The notes below the pieces were generated by a model, which saw only the letters and a list, made by a program, of their open reading frames with translations, had not been told where the DNA came from and did no database searches. Shown one piece after another: positions 45,614-55,083 of a stretch of DNA of 64,000 bases. Source of the stretch: Acetobacter aceti NBRC 14818 (GTDB taxonomy: Bacteria > Pseudomonadota > Alphaproteobacteria > Acetobacterales > Acetobacteraceae); assembly GCF_000193495.2 (NCBI RefSeq), contig NZ_AP023410.1, positions 2,486,001 through 2,550,000 of the forward strand. Reading direction: 5' to 3'. The position numbers and the translations under genes are program-made. Position 1 is the stretch's first letter. Each line of letters starts with the position of its first letter.

Positions 45614-45716
45614 GCTCTTTTCCTTTTTGCGCCAGACCGCGCTGATATCGGACAGATTCAACGCCCGGAAAAAGAGGATGTTTTACGGAGATAGATAATT
45701 TTGCTGGAAAAGAGGC

Positions 45717-47903
45717 TCACACCTTGAAGCGCTTGGAGGCGTCGAGGAAGACGCGATTGGCATCCAGCTCATGTGAGACGACGATCAGATAGGCGATAGC
45801 GCGCGTCAGCTCGATGCGTGTGGTGATATTTTCTTCCCGCCCTTCAATCTGGCGAAGAATGGCTGTGGCGCGGCGGGCAGTGGTGGAAGCCCGGTTATAT
45901 TTGCCGGTGAACTGACTCATCCGGTTCAGCGTCGCCTGCACGGCCTGTCGCGCCTGCGGTGGGAGCTGGTTACGGGCCTGAACATTGCGCAGACGGATGA
46001 TGTTGAGGCCAATGGTCATGGCGGCCAGAGTGCCCTGCAGATAGCCCTCGATGGTGGGGGAGGGAGTGGGACCGGCATGCCGGATGACGCGGGCGAATCG
46101 ATCGATGTTTCGACCGGTCCAGTCCTGCGTCAGCGGAATCGGTTGGGCCGCGGCCAGCGTACGCAGATCCTGCAGCATGGTTCTCCGCATCCGCCAGCGT
46201 TCATCGGCCGCATTGAAAGGCAGCACGAGACGGAAGATCGCCACCGCAAAAGCGACACCCAGCAGGACAGCGCCCGTTGAGTTGAACCAGCCGATCTCGT
46301 TCCAGCGCCCCTGATTCCATGTGTGCACAAAGTTCGGGAGAAGCAGCGTGTAGGCCGCGGCATGAAGCGCCGTGGAGGCATTGCGGGCGGCGAGTCCTCC
46401 GGCGACGCTCGGGATGAACATGGCGGCGATCAGCATCTCGTATTCCGACATGCGGGGGATCAGCAGAAAGACGAGGAAGAACGAGACAACGGCGGCCCAG
46501 ATGCCGCCCTTGAGGAAGTTGGTCGTGGCGAGAACAGGATTCTCTCTCGTGGCGAACAGGCCGCACACCAGTGTCACGAATGTCACAAAACCGAGGCCGG
46601 TCGGCCATGCCGTGATTTCCCACAGCAGAGCGGACGCCACAGTCGCGGCGGCGGCTCGCACGCCGTTATAGGCGGCCTCACGCCAGTCGCGGTGGGACTG
46701 GAGCCGGAAACGGAAATGGTCGCCGGGAATGACGGTGTGGCTGGCCTTGAACTCCGCCAGCGCGATATCGAGTTCCGCCAGCAACTCATCCAGTGCGTTA
46801 TGCAGAATGCGTTGATCGAGGAGCCCCGGAATGCGCGGATCTTTGGCCGTGCGGTCACCAATCGCGATTTCTTCAGTCAGGGCGTCGACGATACGCTGGC
46901 GACATTCGGCCCGCAGCAATGACAGGTCATGCCGGACCAGCTCGACATTTTCATCCGTATCAAGGCGAGGCGGCACGGTCTCCAGAAAGGTCCGGGTCAG
47001 GAGCGCCGTCTGATCGAAGACTGGCTGGGCCCGGTCCAGCGACTGGAGTCTGACCGTCATGCCGAGACCGCGTGACAGCAGAACGGACACGGCGGCGAGG
47101 GCGGCGCGGGCGTGATCGCCCTCATGCCCATGCGGGCCCATCTCCACTTCACTGAATTCGATCTGGTCGTTGATCGACAGCAGGGGGCCGAACAGGGTGC
47201 GGGAGCGGATCAGGGCGGCCTGATTCCCTTCCAGAAGGCTCGAGATGGCTTCCGAGACGCTGGTCAGCGCGCTCCGCAGTTTCGTGCGGATATTGGAACG
47301 CGCCGTGGCGGCGAGATTATGCGCGAACAGCCCGGCCAGAAGGGCTTCGCAGGTGATGCCGAGAATGATGTAGGTGGCGCGGGACATGGCCACCATGAAG
47401 ACGTTTTCCGGATTGTTGACGGCGCCCAGCGCGATGATGGCCGTGGTGTAGCCCGCCAGAACGAGCGCGTAGGACCGGAAGTTGTGGACCAGCGTGGCCA
47501 GCGCGCAGCACACGCCGAGCCAGATGGCGAGCGCCGGGAAAAACAGCCACGGATATTGCGGGAAGGCCGAGATCAGGGTGATCGACATGATCACGCCAAT
47601 GGCGGTTCCGACGATACGCCAGCGGGATTTGGAGAGGCTCTCGCCGCGGGAGCCCTGCGCCACGATCCAGACGGTCATGGCCGCCCATTGCGGGTCGTCC
47701 AGCTCCATCCACATGGCGATGACCAGCGCCATCATGGCGGCTACGGTCGTGCGGACCGCAAACCCCAAGGCTGCCGGTGTGGGAGCATACAGCCAGCGAA
47801 ACGCGTTGTTCCGTGTCTCTCCCGGCTGCCTTATTGGACGCAGATGGCTCAGGAAAGGAACGCGCTTGATCAGAAAGAGTGGAATTCCGGGAAGCGCGGG
47901 CAC
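45717..47903 (-). CDS. FUSC-family transporter (AaeB/YccC type)
   Basis: 728 residues starting with GTG. Two blocks of about five transmembrane helices (residues 45-200 and 410-560) are each followed by a long cytoplasmic helical segment, the layout of aromatic carboxylic acid efflux proteins. Marks are MELDDPQWAAMTVWIVAQGSRGESLSKSRWRIVGTAIG in the first block and ARENPVLATTNFLKGGIWAAVVSFF in the second. Usual partners (AaeA-like membrane fusion protein) are absent next to it. Cargo not inferable. Confidence 0.85.
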   Translation of the reverse strand: MPALPGIPLFLIKRVPFLSHLRPIRQPGETRNNAFRWLYAPTPAALGFAVRTTVAAMMALVIAMWMELDDPQWAAMTVWIVAQGSRGESLSKSRWRIVGTAIGVIMSITLISAFPQYPWLFFPALAIWLGVCCALATLVHNFRSYALVLAGYTTAIIALGAVNNPENVFMVAMSRATYIILGITCEALLAGLFAHNLAATARSNIRTKLRSALTSVSEAISSLLEGNQAALIRSRTLFGPLLSINDQIEFSEVEMGPHGHEGDHARAALAAVSVLLSRGLGMTVRLQSLDRAQPVFDQTALLTRTFLETVPPRLDTDENVELVRHDLSLLRAECRQRIVDALTEEIAIGDRTAKDPRIPGLLDQRILHNALDELLAELDIALAEFKASHTVIPGDHFRFRLQSHRDWREAAYNGVRAAAATVASALLWEITAWPTGLGFVTFVTLVCGLFATRENPVLATTNFLKGGIWAAVVSFFLVFLLIPRMSEYEMLIAAMFIPSVAGGLAARNASTALHAAAYTLLLPNFVHTWNQGRWNEIGWFNSTGAVLLGVAFAVAIFRLVLPFNAADERWRMRRTMLQDLRTLAAAQPIPLTQDWTGRNIDRFARVIRHAGPTPSPTIEGYLQGTLAAMTIGLNIIRLRNVQARNQLPPQARQAVQATLNRMSQFTGKYNRASTTARRATAILRQIEGREENITTRIELTRAIAYLIVVSHELDANRVFLDASKRFKV

Positions 47904-48144
47904 GGTTTTGCCTGAAACAGAGAACGGGAAGTGGGATTATGGATAACGAAACTTTGCCCCGTGTCTTGTAGGGCTGGCCGCATATCAGACATTTCCATTG
48001 CGAAATCCTGTCCCGGATGGGGTTATGTGACCATAACGCAGCTGTGATCTGTCGCCAATGCATGCGAAGTGGAGTAACATTCGGGAGCTGGCAGGGTTGC
48101 GCTTCCAGCAGCGGTGTCTTCGTGCGGAACAGGGAGCTTACTCA

Positions 48145-48486
48145 ATGAGTGTTTTTGATAATCTTGTCGACAAGGTCAGCAGTGCGCTTGGAGTGGATCT
48201 CCATGAGAAACTGAGCGGACAGATCCAGACGCTTCTGCAGCCGGAAATGATCCAGAATATCGTTGCCAAGGCTGATGAGGCCGGACTGGGCGACAAGGTG
48301 CGCTCGTGGATCGGTAAGGGTGACAATCTGCCGGTTACCCCGGATGAGATTCGCCAGATTCTCGGCAATTCCGAAGTGCAGGCGCTGGTGTCGCGCACCG
48401 GTCTGCCGGCTGAGACGCTGCTTCCCGTGCTGTCTCACTTCCTCCCGCAGGCTGTCGACAAGAAGACTCCCGAAGGCGAAGCCTGA
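48145..48486 (+). CDS. YidB/DUF937-family protein
   Basis: 113 residues starting at an ATG with AGGGAG upstream; the longer frame from 48058 has none. The helical core reads VAKADEAGLGDKVRSWIGKG, NLPVTPDEIRQILGN and SRTGLPAETLLPVLSHFLPQAVD, typical of YidB. A paralogue is at 61255-61647. Function unproven. It precedes a membrane-protein gene by 30 bases. Confidence 0.8.
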   Translation: MSVFDNLVDKVSSALGVDLHEKLSGQIQTLLQPEMIQNIVAKADEAGLGDKVRSWIGKGDNLPVTPDEIRQILGNSEVQALVSRTGLPAETLLPVLSHFLPQAVDKKTPEGEA

Positions 48487-48516
48487 GAAAGAGACAGGTG
48501 TTGCGAGGGGCATGAG

Positions 48517-49029
48517 ATGACAGTCGGCGAAGGTATAACCCGGATAGATCTCTGGATTCTGGATCGGGTCTTTCAGCCGCTGGCGGATCGCTTGCCGGAA
48601 CGACTCCCTGCTTTCGAAGTGGGGATGAGTCTCCTGTTTGGCTCTCTCATGCTGTCGGGAGCGGCGACGGCGGCAATGATCTTCCTGCTGGGCATGGACC
48701 CGTTCAGCGCCATGTTCGACATTCTGATCTGGGTTCTCTGGGTGTCGTTCTATCTTGGCGTCAATCGGGTCCGCTCTCTGGTCAGATCCGGTTTCGTCAA
48801 TCCTTTGCGAGCCATGTTTCTCGGTCTGAGACCGATCTCTGTGGTGTTTCTGATCTACTCTGCCTGGCAGGGTTCGACCGTGGACGCGCATTACACTCTG
48901 GCGGCATGGTTCAATACTCTGGCCAATGCGACATTCACGATCGGGGTCTATCTGGCGTCGTGCAACGTCAAACCCCCTGAGCAGCAGGCATCGGTCTGGC
49001 AGAGGGATTTCGTCGGCGCGCCAGATTAG
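48517..49029 (+). CDS. Predicted four-helix membrane protein
   Basis: 170 residues with about four hydrophobic helices (38-60, 63-82, 108-122, 130-150) and a charged N-terminus. No named motif was recognised. It lies close behind the YidB-like gene on the same strand and ends opposite the dnaB 3' end. Confidence 0.65.
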   Translation: MTVGEGITRIDLWILDRVFQPLADRLPERLPAFEVGMSLLFGSLMLSGAATAAMIFLLGMDPFSAMFDILIWVLWVSFYLGVNRVRSLVRSGFVNPLRAMFLGLRPISVVFLIYSAWQGSTVDAHYTLAAWFNTLANATFTIGVYLASCNVKPPEQQASVWQRDFVGAPD

Positions 49030-49049
49030 GGCATCTCACTTTGAAAATG

Positions 49050-49091
49050 TGTTTTGGGGAGGCTTTTTGAAACAGGCTTCACCAAAACCCT
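49050..49091. repeat. Intergenic repeat (short member of the CTTTTTGAAA family)
   Basis: GGCTTTTTGAAACAGGCTTC followed by ACCAAAACCC, directly past the dnaB stop. It resembles the right arm of the inverted repeat at 50824-50903 and probably serves as a dnaB terminator. Confidence 0.5.
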
Positions 49092-49099
49092 ACCATCAC

Positions 49100-50617
49100 T
49101 TAGCGCCCGTAATCCTCATGCACCGTGTCCAGATCCGCAAAGCGGGTGTACTGGCCTTCGAAGTAAAGCTGCACGGTGCCGGTCGGTCCATGACGCTGTT
49201 TCTCAAGGATCAGTTCCGCCTTGTTGTGGACCAGTTCCATCTTGCGGCCCCAGTCTTCAAGCGCCGCCTGATATTTATCTGACGAGTCATAGGCCGTTTC
49301 TTTCGGCTCACGCTGCTGGAGATAATATTCGTCACGATAGACGAACATCACGGCGTCGGCGTCCTGCTCAATCGAGCCCGATTCACGCAGATCGGACAGC
49401 ATCGGGCGCTTGTCCTCGCGGCTTTCCACCTGACGGGAAAGCTGGGACAGCGCGATGACCGGCACTTCCAGTTCCTTGGCAATGGCTTTCAGGCCCTGCG
49501 TGATCATCGAGATTTCGAGCACGCGATTGTCCGGGCGTGTGCCGACGGCGGGCCGCATGAGCTGGAGATAATCCACCACGACAAGGCTCAGCCCCTTGGT
49601 CCGCTTCAGGCGGCGGCAGCGCGTGCGCATGGCCGAAAGCGAGATGGCGGGGGTGTCGTCGATGACCAGTGGAAGCTGGGTCAGTTCGCGGCTGACACGC
49701 ACGAACCGGTCGAATTCCTTTTGTCCGATATCGCCACGACGGATGCGCTCGCCGGACACTTCAGCCTGTTCGGAGAGAATACGTGTGGCGAGCTGCTCGG
49801 ACGACATTTCGAGTGAGAAGATCGCCACAGCACCTTCCGGCTGCACGCCTTCACCCTTTTCACGCGCGGCGTTCAACAGGGCGCGTGCGGCCGAGAAGGC
49901 GATCTTGGTGGCGAGCGCGGTTTTGCCCATGGCGGGACGACCGGCGAGGATCAGCAGATCGGACGGATGCAGGCCGCCGGTCTTCTTGTCGAAGTCACGC
50001 AGGCCGGAGGTGAGGCCTGACACATCGCCTTCGTTGCGGAAGGCTTTTTCGGCGGTTTCGATGGCAGAGGCGAGCGCCCGGTCGAAGCCGGTGAAGCCAC
50101 CGTCCTGCCCCTTGTCGGTCGCCAGCCGGAAAAGCTGTTCTTCGCCTGCGGCGATCTGGTCCTGCCCGCCGAGGTCGGTGCTGCCGAAGGCGCTGTTGAC
50201 GATCGTCTCGCCGATATCGATGAGCTGACGACGAATCCATGCGTCCTGAATCGCCCGGCCATAGTCGCCAGCATTGATGATACCGACCGTCGCCGTCAGC
50301 AGTCGGGCGAGGTAAGGGAGGCCACCGACCTCATCAAGGATGCCCGAATTTTCCAGCGTGGCGCGCAGCGTGACCGGATCGGCCAGCATGCCGGCCTCAA
50401 TGCGCTTGGCGATGGCGTCATAGATCGCGCCGTTCACCCGGTTGGCGAAATGCGCGCCAGTCAGGAAGTCCGAGACGCGGTCATAGGCCTTGTTGTTGGT
50501 CAGCAGTGCGCCGAGTAGCGCCTGTTCGGCGTCCACATTGGAGGGAGGCTGACGCAGCGAAACACCAAGGAGTGCGCCGTCAGCGGGAAGAGCGGGTGCT
50601 ATGGGAGAGTCGGTCAT
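49100..50617 (-). CDS. dnaB: Replicative DNA helicase DnaB
   Basis: About 505 residues. The N-terminal DnaB domain (PPSNVDAEQALLGALLTNNKAYDRVSDFL) is followed by a linker and a RecA-like domain with Walker A AGRPAMGKTALATKIAFSAA, FSLEMSSEQLATRIL, Walker B VVVDYLQLM, and RQVESREDKRPMLSDLRESGSIEQDADAVMF. ATG 50617 is preferred over the GTG two codons upstream. No intein or insertion is present. It probably works with the DciA-like protein at 26174 as helicase loader. Confidence 0.95.
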   Translation of the reverse strand: MTDSPIAPALPADGALLGVSLRQPPSNVDAEQALLGALLTNNKAYDRVSDFLTGAHFANRVNGAIYDAIAKRIEAGMLADPVTLRATLENSGILDEVGGLPYLARLLTATVGIINAGDYGRAIQDAWIRRQLIDIGETIVNSAFGSTDLGGQDQIAAGEEQLFRLATDKGQDGGFTGFDRALASAIETAEKAFRNEGDVSGLTSGLRDFDKKTGGLHPSDLLILAGRPAMGKTALATKIAFSAARALLNAAREKGEGVQPEGAVAIFSLEMSSEQLATRILSEQAEVSGERIRRGDIGQKEFDRFVRVSRELTQLPLVIDDTPAISLSAMRTRCRRLKRTKGLSLVVVDYLQLMRPAVGTRPDNRVLEISMITQGLKAIAKELEVPVIALSQLSRQVESREDKRPMLSDLRESGSIEQDADAVMFVYRDEYYLQQREPKETAYDSSDKYQAALEDWGRKMELVHNKAELILEKQRHGPTGTVQLYFEGQYTRFADLDTVHEDYGR

Positions 50618-50741
50618 TGTCACGCTGACTGTTTATCATTCCAGAGAGAGGGCGGACAGTCCCGAGAAGGGCGGGGCGTTGGATCGGATGATGGCTGCTG
50701 CTGGAGCAGAAGAAATTCAGGAAGACCGCATTGGTCGTTTT

Positions 50742-50798
50742 ACGGGGCGCTGCCCCGTGCCCCGCAAAGGAACGCAGTCCCTTTGAGCCCGATTTGTT
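50742..50798 (+). repeat. REP-like GC-rich repeat, copy 1
   Basis: ACGGGGCGCTGCCCCGTGCC, then a second hairpin with AAAGGAACGCAGTCCCTTT, then GAGCCCGATTTGTT. The same two-hairpin order and the GATTTGTT/GACTTGTT tail recur at 55317-55372. Confidence 0.65.
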
Positions 50799-50823
50799 TC
50801 ACAGCAATCTTCTGATAATAAAT

Positions 50824-50903
50824 CAAAAGTTTTTGGGTGCCGCCTTTTTTCAAAAAGCAGGCCTTTCCGAAGCTTTTTGAAAAAGCTTCACCAAAAACTT
50901 TTT
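50824..50903. repeat. Large imperfect inverted repeat
   Basis: The left arm starts AAAAGTTTTTGGGTGCCGCC and ends TTTTTTCAAAAAGC; the right arm starts GCTTTTTGAAAAAGCTTCAC and ends CAAAAACTTTT. The arms are about 33 bases and pair over most of their length. It lies past the stop of the FAD-linked oxidase on the minus strand, so a terminator role is likely. One arm resembles 49050-49091. Confidence 0.6.
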
Positions 50904-50974
50904 TATGTTGAGCGAACCATTCTTAAGTTAGAGGAGGGCTTCCGGTAACCGCAGCCCTCCATGCATTGGGAACA

Positions 50975-52402
50975 TTAAGCCGCCGGGAAAATCTTCCCCG
51001 GATTCATGATCCCTTCCGGGTCCACCGCGCCCTTGATGCGGCGCATCATGTCCAGCTCCGCACCGCCACGCCAGCCTGGCATCATGTAGGTCTTGAGCTG
51101 TCCGACGCCATGTTCGGCGGAGAAGGAACCACCCAGTTCGCGCACGATGTTGGCGACGGTATCCATCATCTCGTGATCGCGGGCGAGGAACGCCTTGCCG
51201 TCTGCGCCTTCCGGCTGGACGAGATTGAAGTGAATGTTGCCGTCGCCGATATGGCCGAACGGGGCGACGCGGATACCGGGGATCAGCTTCTCGCAGGCCG
51301 CCGTGGCGCGGTCGATGAAGGTCGGGATGGTGGACAGAGGCACGGAGACGTCGTTCTTCACGGACGCACCGGCCCGCTTCTGCGCTTCCGCGTGTTCTTC
51401 GCGCAGCTTCCAGAAGGCCAGACGCTGTGTCTCGCTTTCTGCCAGCACAGCGTCGCTGACCAGTCCGTCCTCGAAGGCCTTGCCCAGCACTTCTTCCATC
51501 AGATCGCGTAGTGCGCCGCCTTCGCGTGGGCTGGCCAGTTCCACCAGCACATAGGCTGGGGCCGGCTCAGACAATGGCAGGGATGCGTCGGGGATCAGCG
51601 TGTTGACGAGGTTCATGCTCAGGCCGGACATGAACTCGAACGCCTGAATTGCGCTGGGCTCCGTGTTGCGGAAGGCTGAGAACAGGGCCAGCGCGCCCTT
51701 GGCGTCCGCGACGGCGCACAGGGCGGCCTCGATGGATTTTGGCTTTGGCTGAAGCTGAAGAATGGCAGTGGTGATCAGACCAAGCGTGCCTTCCGAGCCG
51801 ATGAAAAGCTGGCGCAGCGCGTAGCCGGTGTTGTCCTTGCGCAGGCGACGCATCACGTCGAGCACCTGACCGTCCGGCAGCACGGCTTCGAGACCCAGCA
51901 CCAGTTCGCGGGCATTGCCGTAGCGCACCGTATTATTGCCGCCCGCATTGGTGGCCAGCACGCCGCCGATCTCCGCCGAGCCTTCCGAGGAAATGGACAG
52001 TGGCAGCATCAACCCGGCAGCCGTCGCGGCGTCCTGCGCCGCCTTCAGCGTCACGCCCGCTTCCACAACCATCGTGTTATCGATCGGATCGATCTCCCGC
52101 ACCTTATTCATGCGACTGGTGATGATGACCAGCGCGTGGCCAGTCTCATCCGGTGTCGCGCCGCCGACCATGCTGGTATTGCCGCCCTGTGGCACGACCG
52201 GGACATTATGTTCCGCGCACAGTCGCACGGCTTCCGCGCAGGCTTCCGTACTGGCCGGACGCGCGACGGCGCAGGCCTTGCCGTGGAACAGGGAGCGCCA
52301 GTCCGTCAGAAACGGAGCCATGTCGCTGGCGTCCGTTAGCAGGCCACCAGGACCGAGGGCCTTTTCCAGAGAGGCAAGCAGGGCGGGGGGAAGACTGGTC
52401 AT
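50975..52402 (-). CDS. FAD-binding oxidase of the GlcD/DLD family
   Basis: 475 residues from ATG 52402; the frame runs to 52456. The VAO-type FAD domain has VVPQGGNTSMVGGATPD, GGVLATNAGGNNTVRYGNARELVLGLEAVLPDG and GSEGTLGLIT. The C-terminal oxidase domain has KNDVSVPLSTIPTF, FGHIGDGNIHFNL and SAEHGVGQLK. The enzyme oxidises a 2-hydroxy acid such as D-lactate, glycolate or D-2-hydroxyglutarate and passes electrons to quinone or a flavoprotein. No GlcE/GlcF partners are adjacent, so a single-subunit DLD/D2HGDH form is most likely. Confidence 0.87.
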   Translation of the reverse strand: MTSLPPALLASLEKALGPGGLLTDASDMAPFLTDWRSLFHGKACAVARPASTEACAEAVRLCAEHNVPVVPQGGNTSMVGGATPDETGHALVIITSRMNKVREIDPIDNTMVVEAGVTLKAAQDAATAAGLMLPLSISSEGSAEIGGVLATNAGGNNTVRYGNARELVLGLEAVLPDGQVLDVMRRLRKDNTGYALRQLFIGSEGTLGLITTAILQLQPKPKSIEAALCAVADAKGALALFSAFRNTEPSAIQAFEFMSGLSMNLVNTLIPDASLPLSEPAPAYVLVELASPREGGALRDLMEEVLGKAFEDGLVSDAVLAESETQRLAFWKLREEHAEAQKRAGASVKNDVSVPLSTIPTFIDRATAACEKLIPGIRVAPFGHIGDGNIHFNLVQPEGADGKAFLARDHEMMDTVANIVRELGGSFSAEHGVGQLKTYMMPGWRGGAELDMMRRIKGAVDPEGIMNPGKIFPAA

Positions 52403-52545
52403 GCGGGTTCGTCCGGATAGGGGCCTGATAGGTGTTTTATAATGCGGAAGGACCAAGAACTGAAATCGGGGCTGTTCCCTGTTCTTTTTCTCCAGAAAAA
52501 GATGGAAGCCGCCTCCGTCAGCGGGAAGGGAGCAAGATCATGTCT

Positions 52546-53091
52546 CTAATGAAGATAGACGGCATTGGGGACATGATGCGGGGCAGGTTTCAGCGAGTGA
52601 AACAGCTCGCCACCCGCGACCCCGGCGATACAGCCCACCAGCAGGACCATGCCGATCAGTCCGAAACGGGTGTGCGTGGCTGACTGTGCCGCCACCAGCA
52701 GACTCTGGGTCTCCGCCCGGGCCTGCTGGGTCAGAAACAGTTCCGCCTTGAGGGATGCATTGGTCGCCCGCACGTTGCGCAGTTCCATGTCCAGCTTGTT
52801 CAGATTCTCTGAAAGCTCACGCACACGCTGTCGTTCCAGCTGCACATCGCCAGCCGAGGCTGAACGAGTGGCGCGGGGACGGGGTGACGCCGTGCTGGTG
52901 GCCCGTTTTGGCGGGTTGGGAGCGATGGCCGTGAAGAGATTCTTGAGAGCGCCGCCGGTGATCTTGTTGCGTTGCGCCCGTGCACGCAAGGCGGAGAGAG
53001 CGGCTTCAGATTGACCGGTCTGTTCTTCCAGCACCAGAGCCAGAATATCGGAGAGAACTTTCAGCTCTTTCGGATCAAGCGAGTCGCTCAT
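52546..53091 (-). CDS. Coiled-coil protein with one C-terminal membrane segment
   Basis: 181 residues. The N-terminus is helical and charged (1-50), then a Pro/Ser/Arg linker, a coiled coil (about 85-125: LERQRVRELSENLNKLDMELRNVR) and a hydrophobic segment near 145-163 (FGLIGMVLLVGCIAGVAGG). Its ATG overlaps the stop of the Sua5 gene. No family was recognised; membrane-tethered scaffold is only a structural description. Confidence 0.65.
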   Translation of the reverse strand: MSDSLDPKELKVLSDILALVLEEQTGQSEAALSALRARAQRNKITGGALKNLFTAIAPNPPKRATSTASPRPRATRSASAGDVQLERQRVRELSENLNKLDMELRNVRATNASLKAELFLTQQARAETQSLLVAAQSATHTRFGLIGMVLLVGCIAGVAGGELFHSLKPAPHHVPNAVYLH

Positions 53092-54110
53092 GCGACGTGA
53101 TGCTCCTGTGACGAGGGGACATCGGGAGCCGGACGCGGGGCGGCTGCACGACCGAGGCGATCACGAATGGCGAGACCAAGACCGGTTTCAGGGATCGGCT
53201 GCACGACGATACGTCGACATCCGGCCTGCGTTCCCTTCTGGTCGAGATAGCGCAGGCCCGCGAACAGCCGCGAGGCCGCTTCATCGAGACGACCGGTCCC
53301 ACTAAGATTCCACGTTACACGTGCGCCGCTCAGCGGAGGGCCAAACGCCAGAAGTGCGTCATCGGGCTGCACCGCTTGCACGTCCAGAACAACCGGCAGG
53401 CCGGGTGCATAGTGAGACGTCAGCATGCCGGGAGCGACGGGTGCGTTCGGTTCCTGTAGTTCACGATGGCGGTCCACAGGGCCGATGACGGCTTCAATAT
53501 CCTCGACAGTCACGCCGCCCGGACGGAGCAGGCGCGGCGTGTCACCGGACAGGTCCAGAATGGTGCTTTCCACGCCGACAGCGCAGGGACCGGTATCCAG
53601 GACCGCATCAATACGACCGCCCAGCCCTTCCATGACATGCTCGGCGTTGGAAGGGCTGACAGCGCCGGAAAGGTTGGCGGAAGGAGCCGCGACAGGCCGT
53701 CCCACGGCGCGCAGAAGCGCGAGCGCGGTGTCCTGCGCCGGGACACGCACGGCTGCTGTCGGCAGACCAGCGGCGGCGAGGTCACAGATTTCACCATCGT
53801 TACGACGCTTGAGCACAAGGGTCAGCGGACCGGGCCAGAAACGCTCCGCCAGCTTACGGGCCAGCGGCGTTGCCACGACATGTCTGAAGGCAGCGTCTGC
53901 ACTGGGAAAATGACTGATGAGCGGATTGAACCGGGGACGGTTTTTGGCCTCAAAGATGCGGGCCACGGCAAGAGGGTTCGTCGCATCCGCGCCAAGACCG
54001 TAGACCGTCTCCGTTCCGAACGCGACAAGACGACCGTCGCGCAGAAGTTCTGCGGCGCGGATCAGGCCCTCGGGCTGCTCTGCGTCATCGGAAACTAGGC
54101 GGTCGGTCAT
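53088..54110 (-). CDS. Threonylcarbamoyl-AMP synthase, Sua5 type
   Basis: Makes L-threonylcarbamoyladenylate for tRNA t6A37. 340 residues: the YrdC domain (GRLVAFGTETVYGLGADATNP, KNRPRFNPLISH, RFWPGPLTLVL, PSANLSGAVSPSNAEHV, VESTILDLS, LRPGGVT) plus the C-terminal Sua5 domain. This is the long Sua5 form rather than the short TsaC. ATG 54110 opens the YrdC domain; the longer frame to 54491 overlaps cysQ and is not coding. Confidence 0.92.
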   Translation of the reverse strand: MTDRLVSDDAEQPEGLIRAAELLRDGRLVAFGTETVYGLGADATNPLAVARIFEAKNRPRFNPLISHFPSADAAFRHVVATPLARKLAERFWPGPLTLVLKRRNDGEICDLAAAGLPTAAVRVPAQDTALALLRAVGRPVAAPSANLSGAVSPSNAEHVMEGLGGRIDAVLDTGPCAVGVESTILDLSGDTPRLLRPGGVTVEDIEAVIGPVDRHRELQEPNAPVAPGMLTSHYAPGLPVVLDVQAVQPDDALLAFGPPLSGARVTWNLSGTGRLDEAASRLFAGLRYLDQKGTQAGCRRIVVQPIPETGLGLAIRDRLGRAAAPRPAPDVPSSQEHHVA

Positions 54111-54291
54111 ACGGCTCCTCAGATGAGGCTGTCGGCTTATCACGGAATGGCGACAAACGGCCAGTTTGGATTTCAGGCCTTTATTGCTACCGCGAGGGCT
54201 CGATTCCCTGTCTGCTGGGGTCATGATCGTCACCGAACGCATCCACGCAGCGACCGGAAAACTGGCGGTGGAGCATGGTCGCTCCGTCGCG

Positions 54292-55083
54292 TCAGTCGTC
54301 AAGGTCGCCCGTGCAGACAAAGAACGGGTTTTTCCAGCCGGGCTTGCTGTAACGGAGGGGGCCGCTGCCATCGAGCAGCATGACCTTCCCGCCCGCAGCC
54401 TCCACAATCGCCTGAGGTGCCGCCGTGTCCCATTCCATTGTCGGCCCAAGACGCGGGTAGAAATCCGCCACACCTTCGGCCACGCGGACAAACTTCACGG
54501 CCGAGCCGATATTGCCCAGCGAGGCGATGGGGCGTTCACCCAGAAACTTCGCCAGAGCCGGATCATCGCCATGATGACGGGAGGCAAGGACTGCCAGTCC
54601 ATCTTTGGGTGCTTTGCGGACGTGGATTGCATGCTCGCCGTCGGCGTCGTAGCGGGTCGCGCCCAGCCCTTCTCCGCCGGTGTAGAACTGTCCGTAAGCA
54701 GGGAGGGCCATAGCGCCCAGCACCGCCCGGTCGTCCCTCACCAGACCGATATTCACCGTGAAGTCATCCCGTCCGGCAGCAAATTCCCGCGTGCCATCCA
54801 ATGGATCCACCAGCCAGTATTCCGCGCCGCCTTTCACGCGGATGCCTGCCGCCATCTCTTCTTCCGCAATCACCGGAATATGCGGGGCAGCAGCACGCAG
54901 TCCGGCCAGAATATGCTTCTCCGCCGCCTGATCGGCTTCCGTCACCGGAGAGCGGTCCGACTTCGTGGTGGTCACGAAGCCCTTGGCCCGGATGGCGTTG
55001 ATGATGTCGCTGGCCTCACGGGCGAGACGAAGAGCGAGGGCGAGGAGCGCGGCGTCAGAGACCGGAGAGTTGGAAAGCGTCAT
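54292..55083 (-). CDS. cysQ: 3'(2'),5'-bisphosphate nucleotidase
   Basis: 263 residues of the inositol monophosphatase superfamily. Metal-site motifs are IPVIAEEE (Glu), WLVDPLDGTREF (Asp-Pro-Leu-Asp-Gly-Thr) and PTMEWDTAAPQAIVEAAGG. The KSDRSPVTEADQAAE start and the short loop after WDTAA fit CysQ rather than SuhB. It clears PAP formed in sulphate assimilation. It ends 181 bases before the sua5 start; that gap is unannotated. Confidence 0.9.
   Translation of the reverse strand: MTLSNSPVSDAALLALALRLAREASDIINAIRAKGFVTTTKSDRSPVTEADQAAEKHILAGLRAAAPHIPVIAEEEMAAGIRVKGGAEYWLVDPLDGTREFAAGRDDFTVNIGLVRDDRAVLGAMALPAYGQFYTGGEGLGATRYDADGEHAIHVRKAPKDGLAVLASRHHGDDPALAKFLGERPIASLGNIGSAVKFVRVAEGVADFYPRLGPTMEWDTAAPQAIVEAAGGKVMLLDGSGPLRYSKPGWKNPFFVCTGDLDD

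Larger units (their letters stand above)
50618..50974. other. Intergenic region rich in repeats
   Basis: 357 bp without a gene. It holds the REP-like hairpin at 50742-50798 and the large inverted repeat at 50824-50903. A short plus-strand frame at 50601-50786 runs through the repeat and is not called. Confidence 0.65.
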
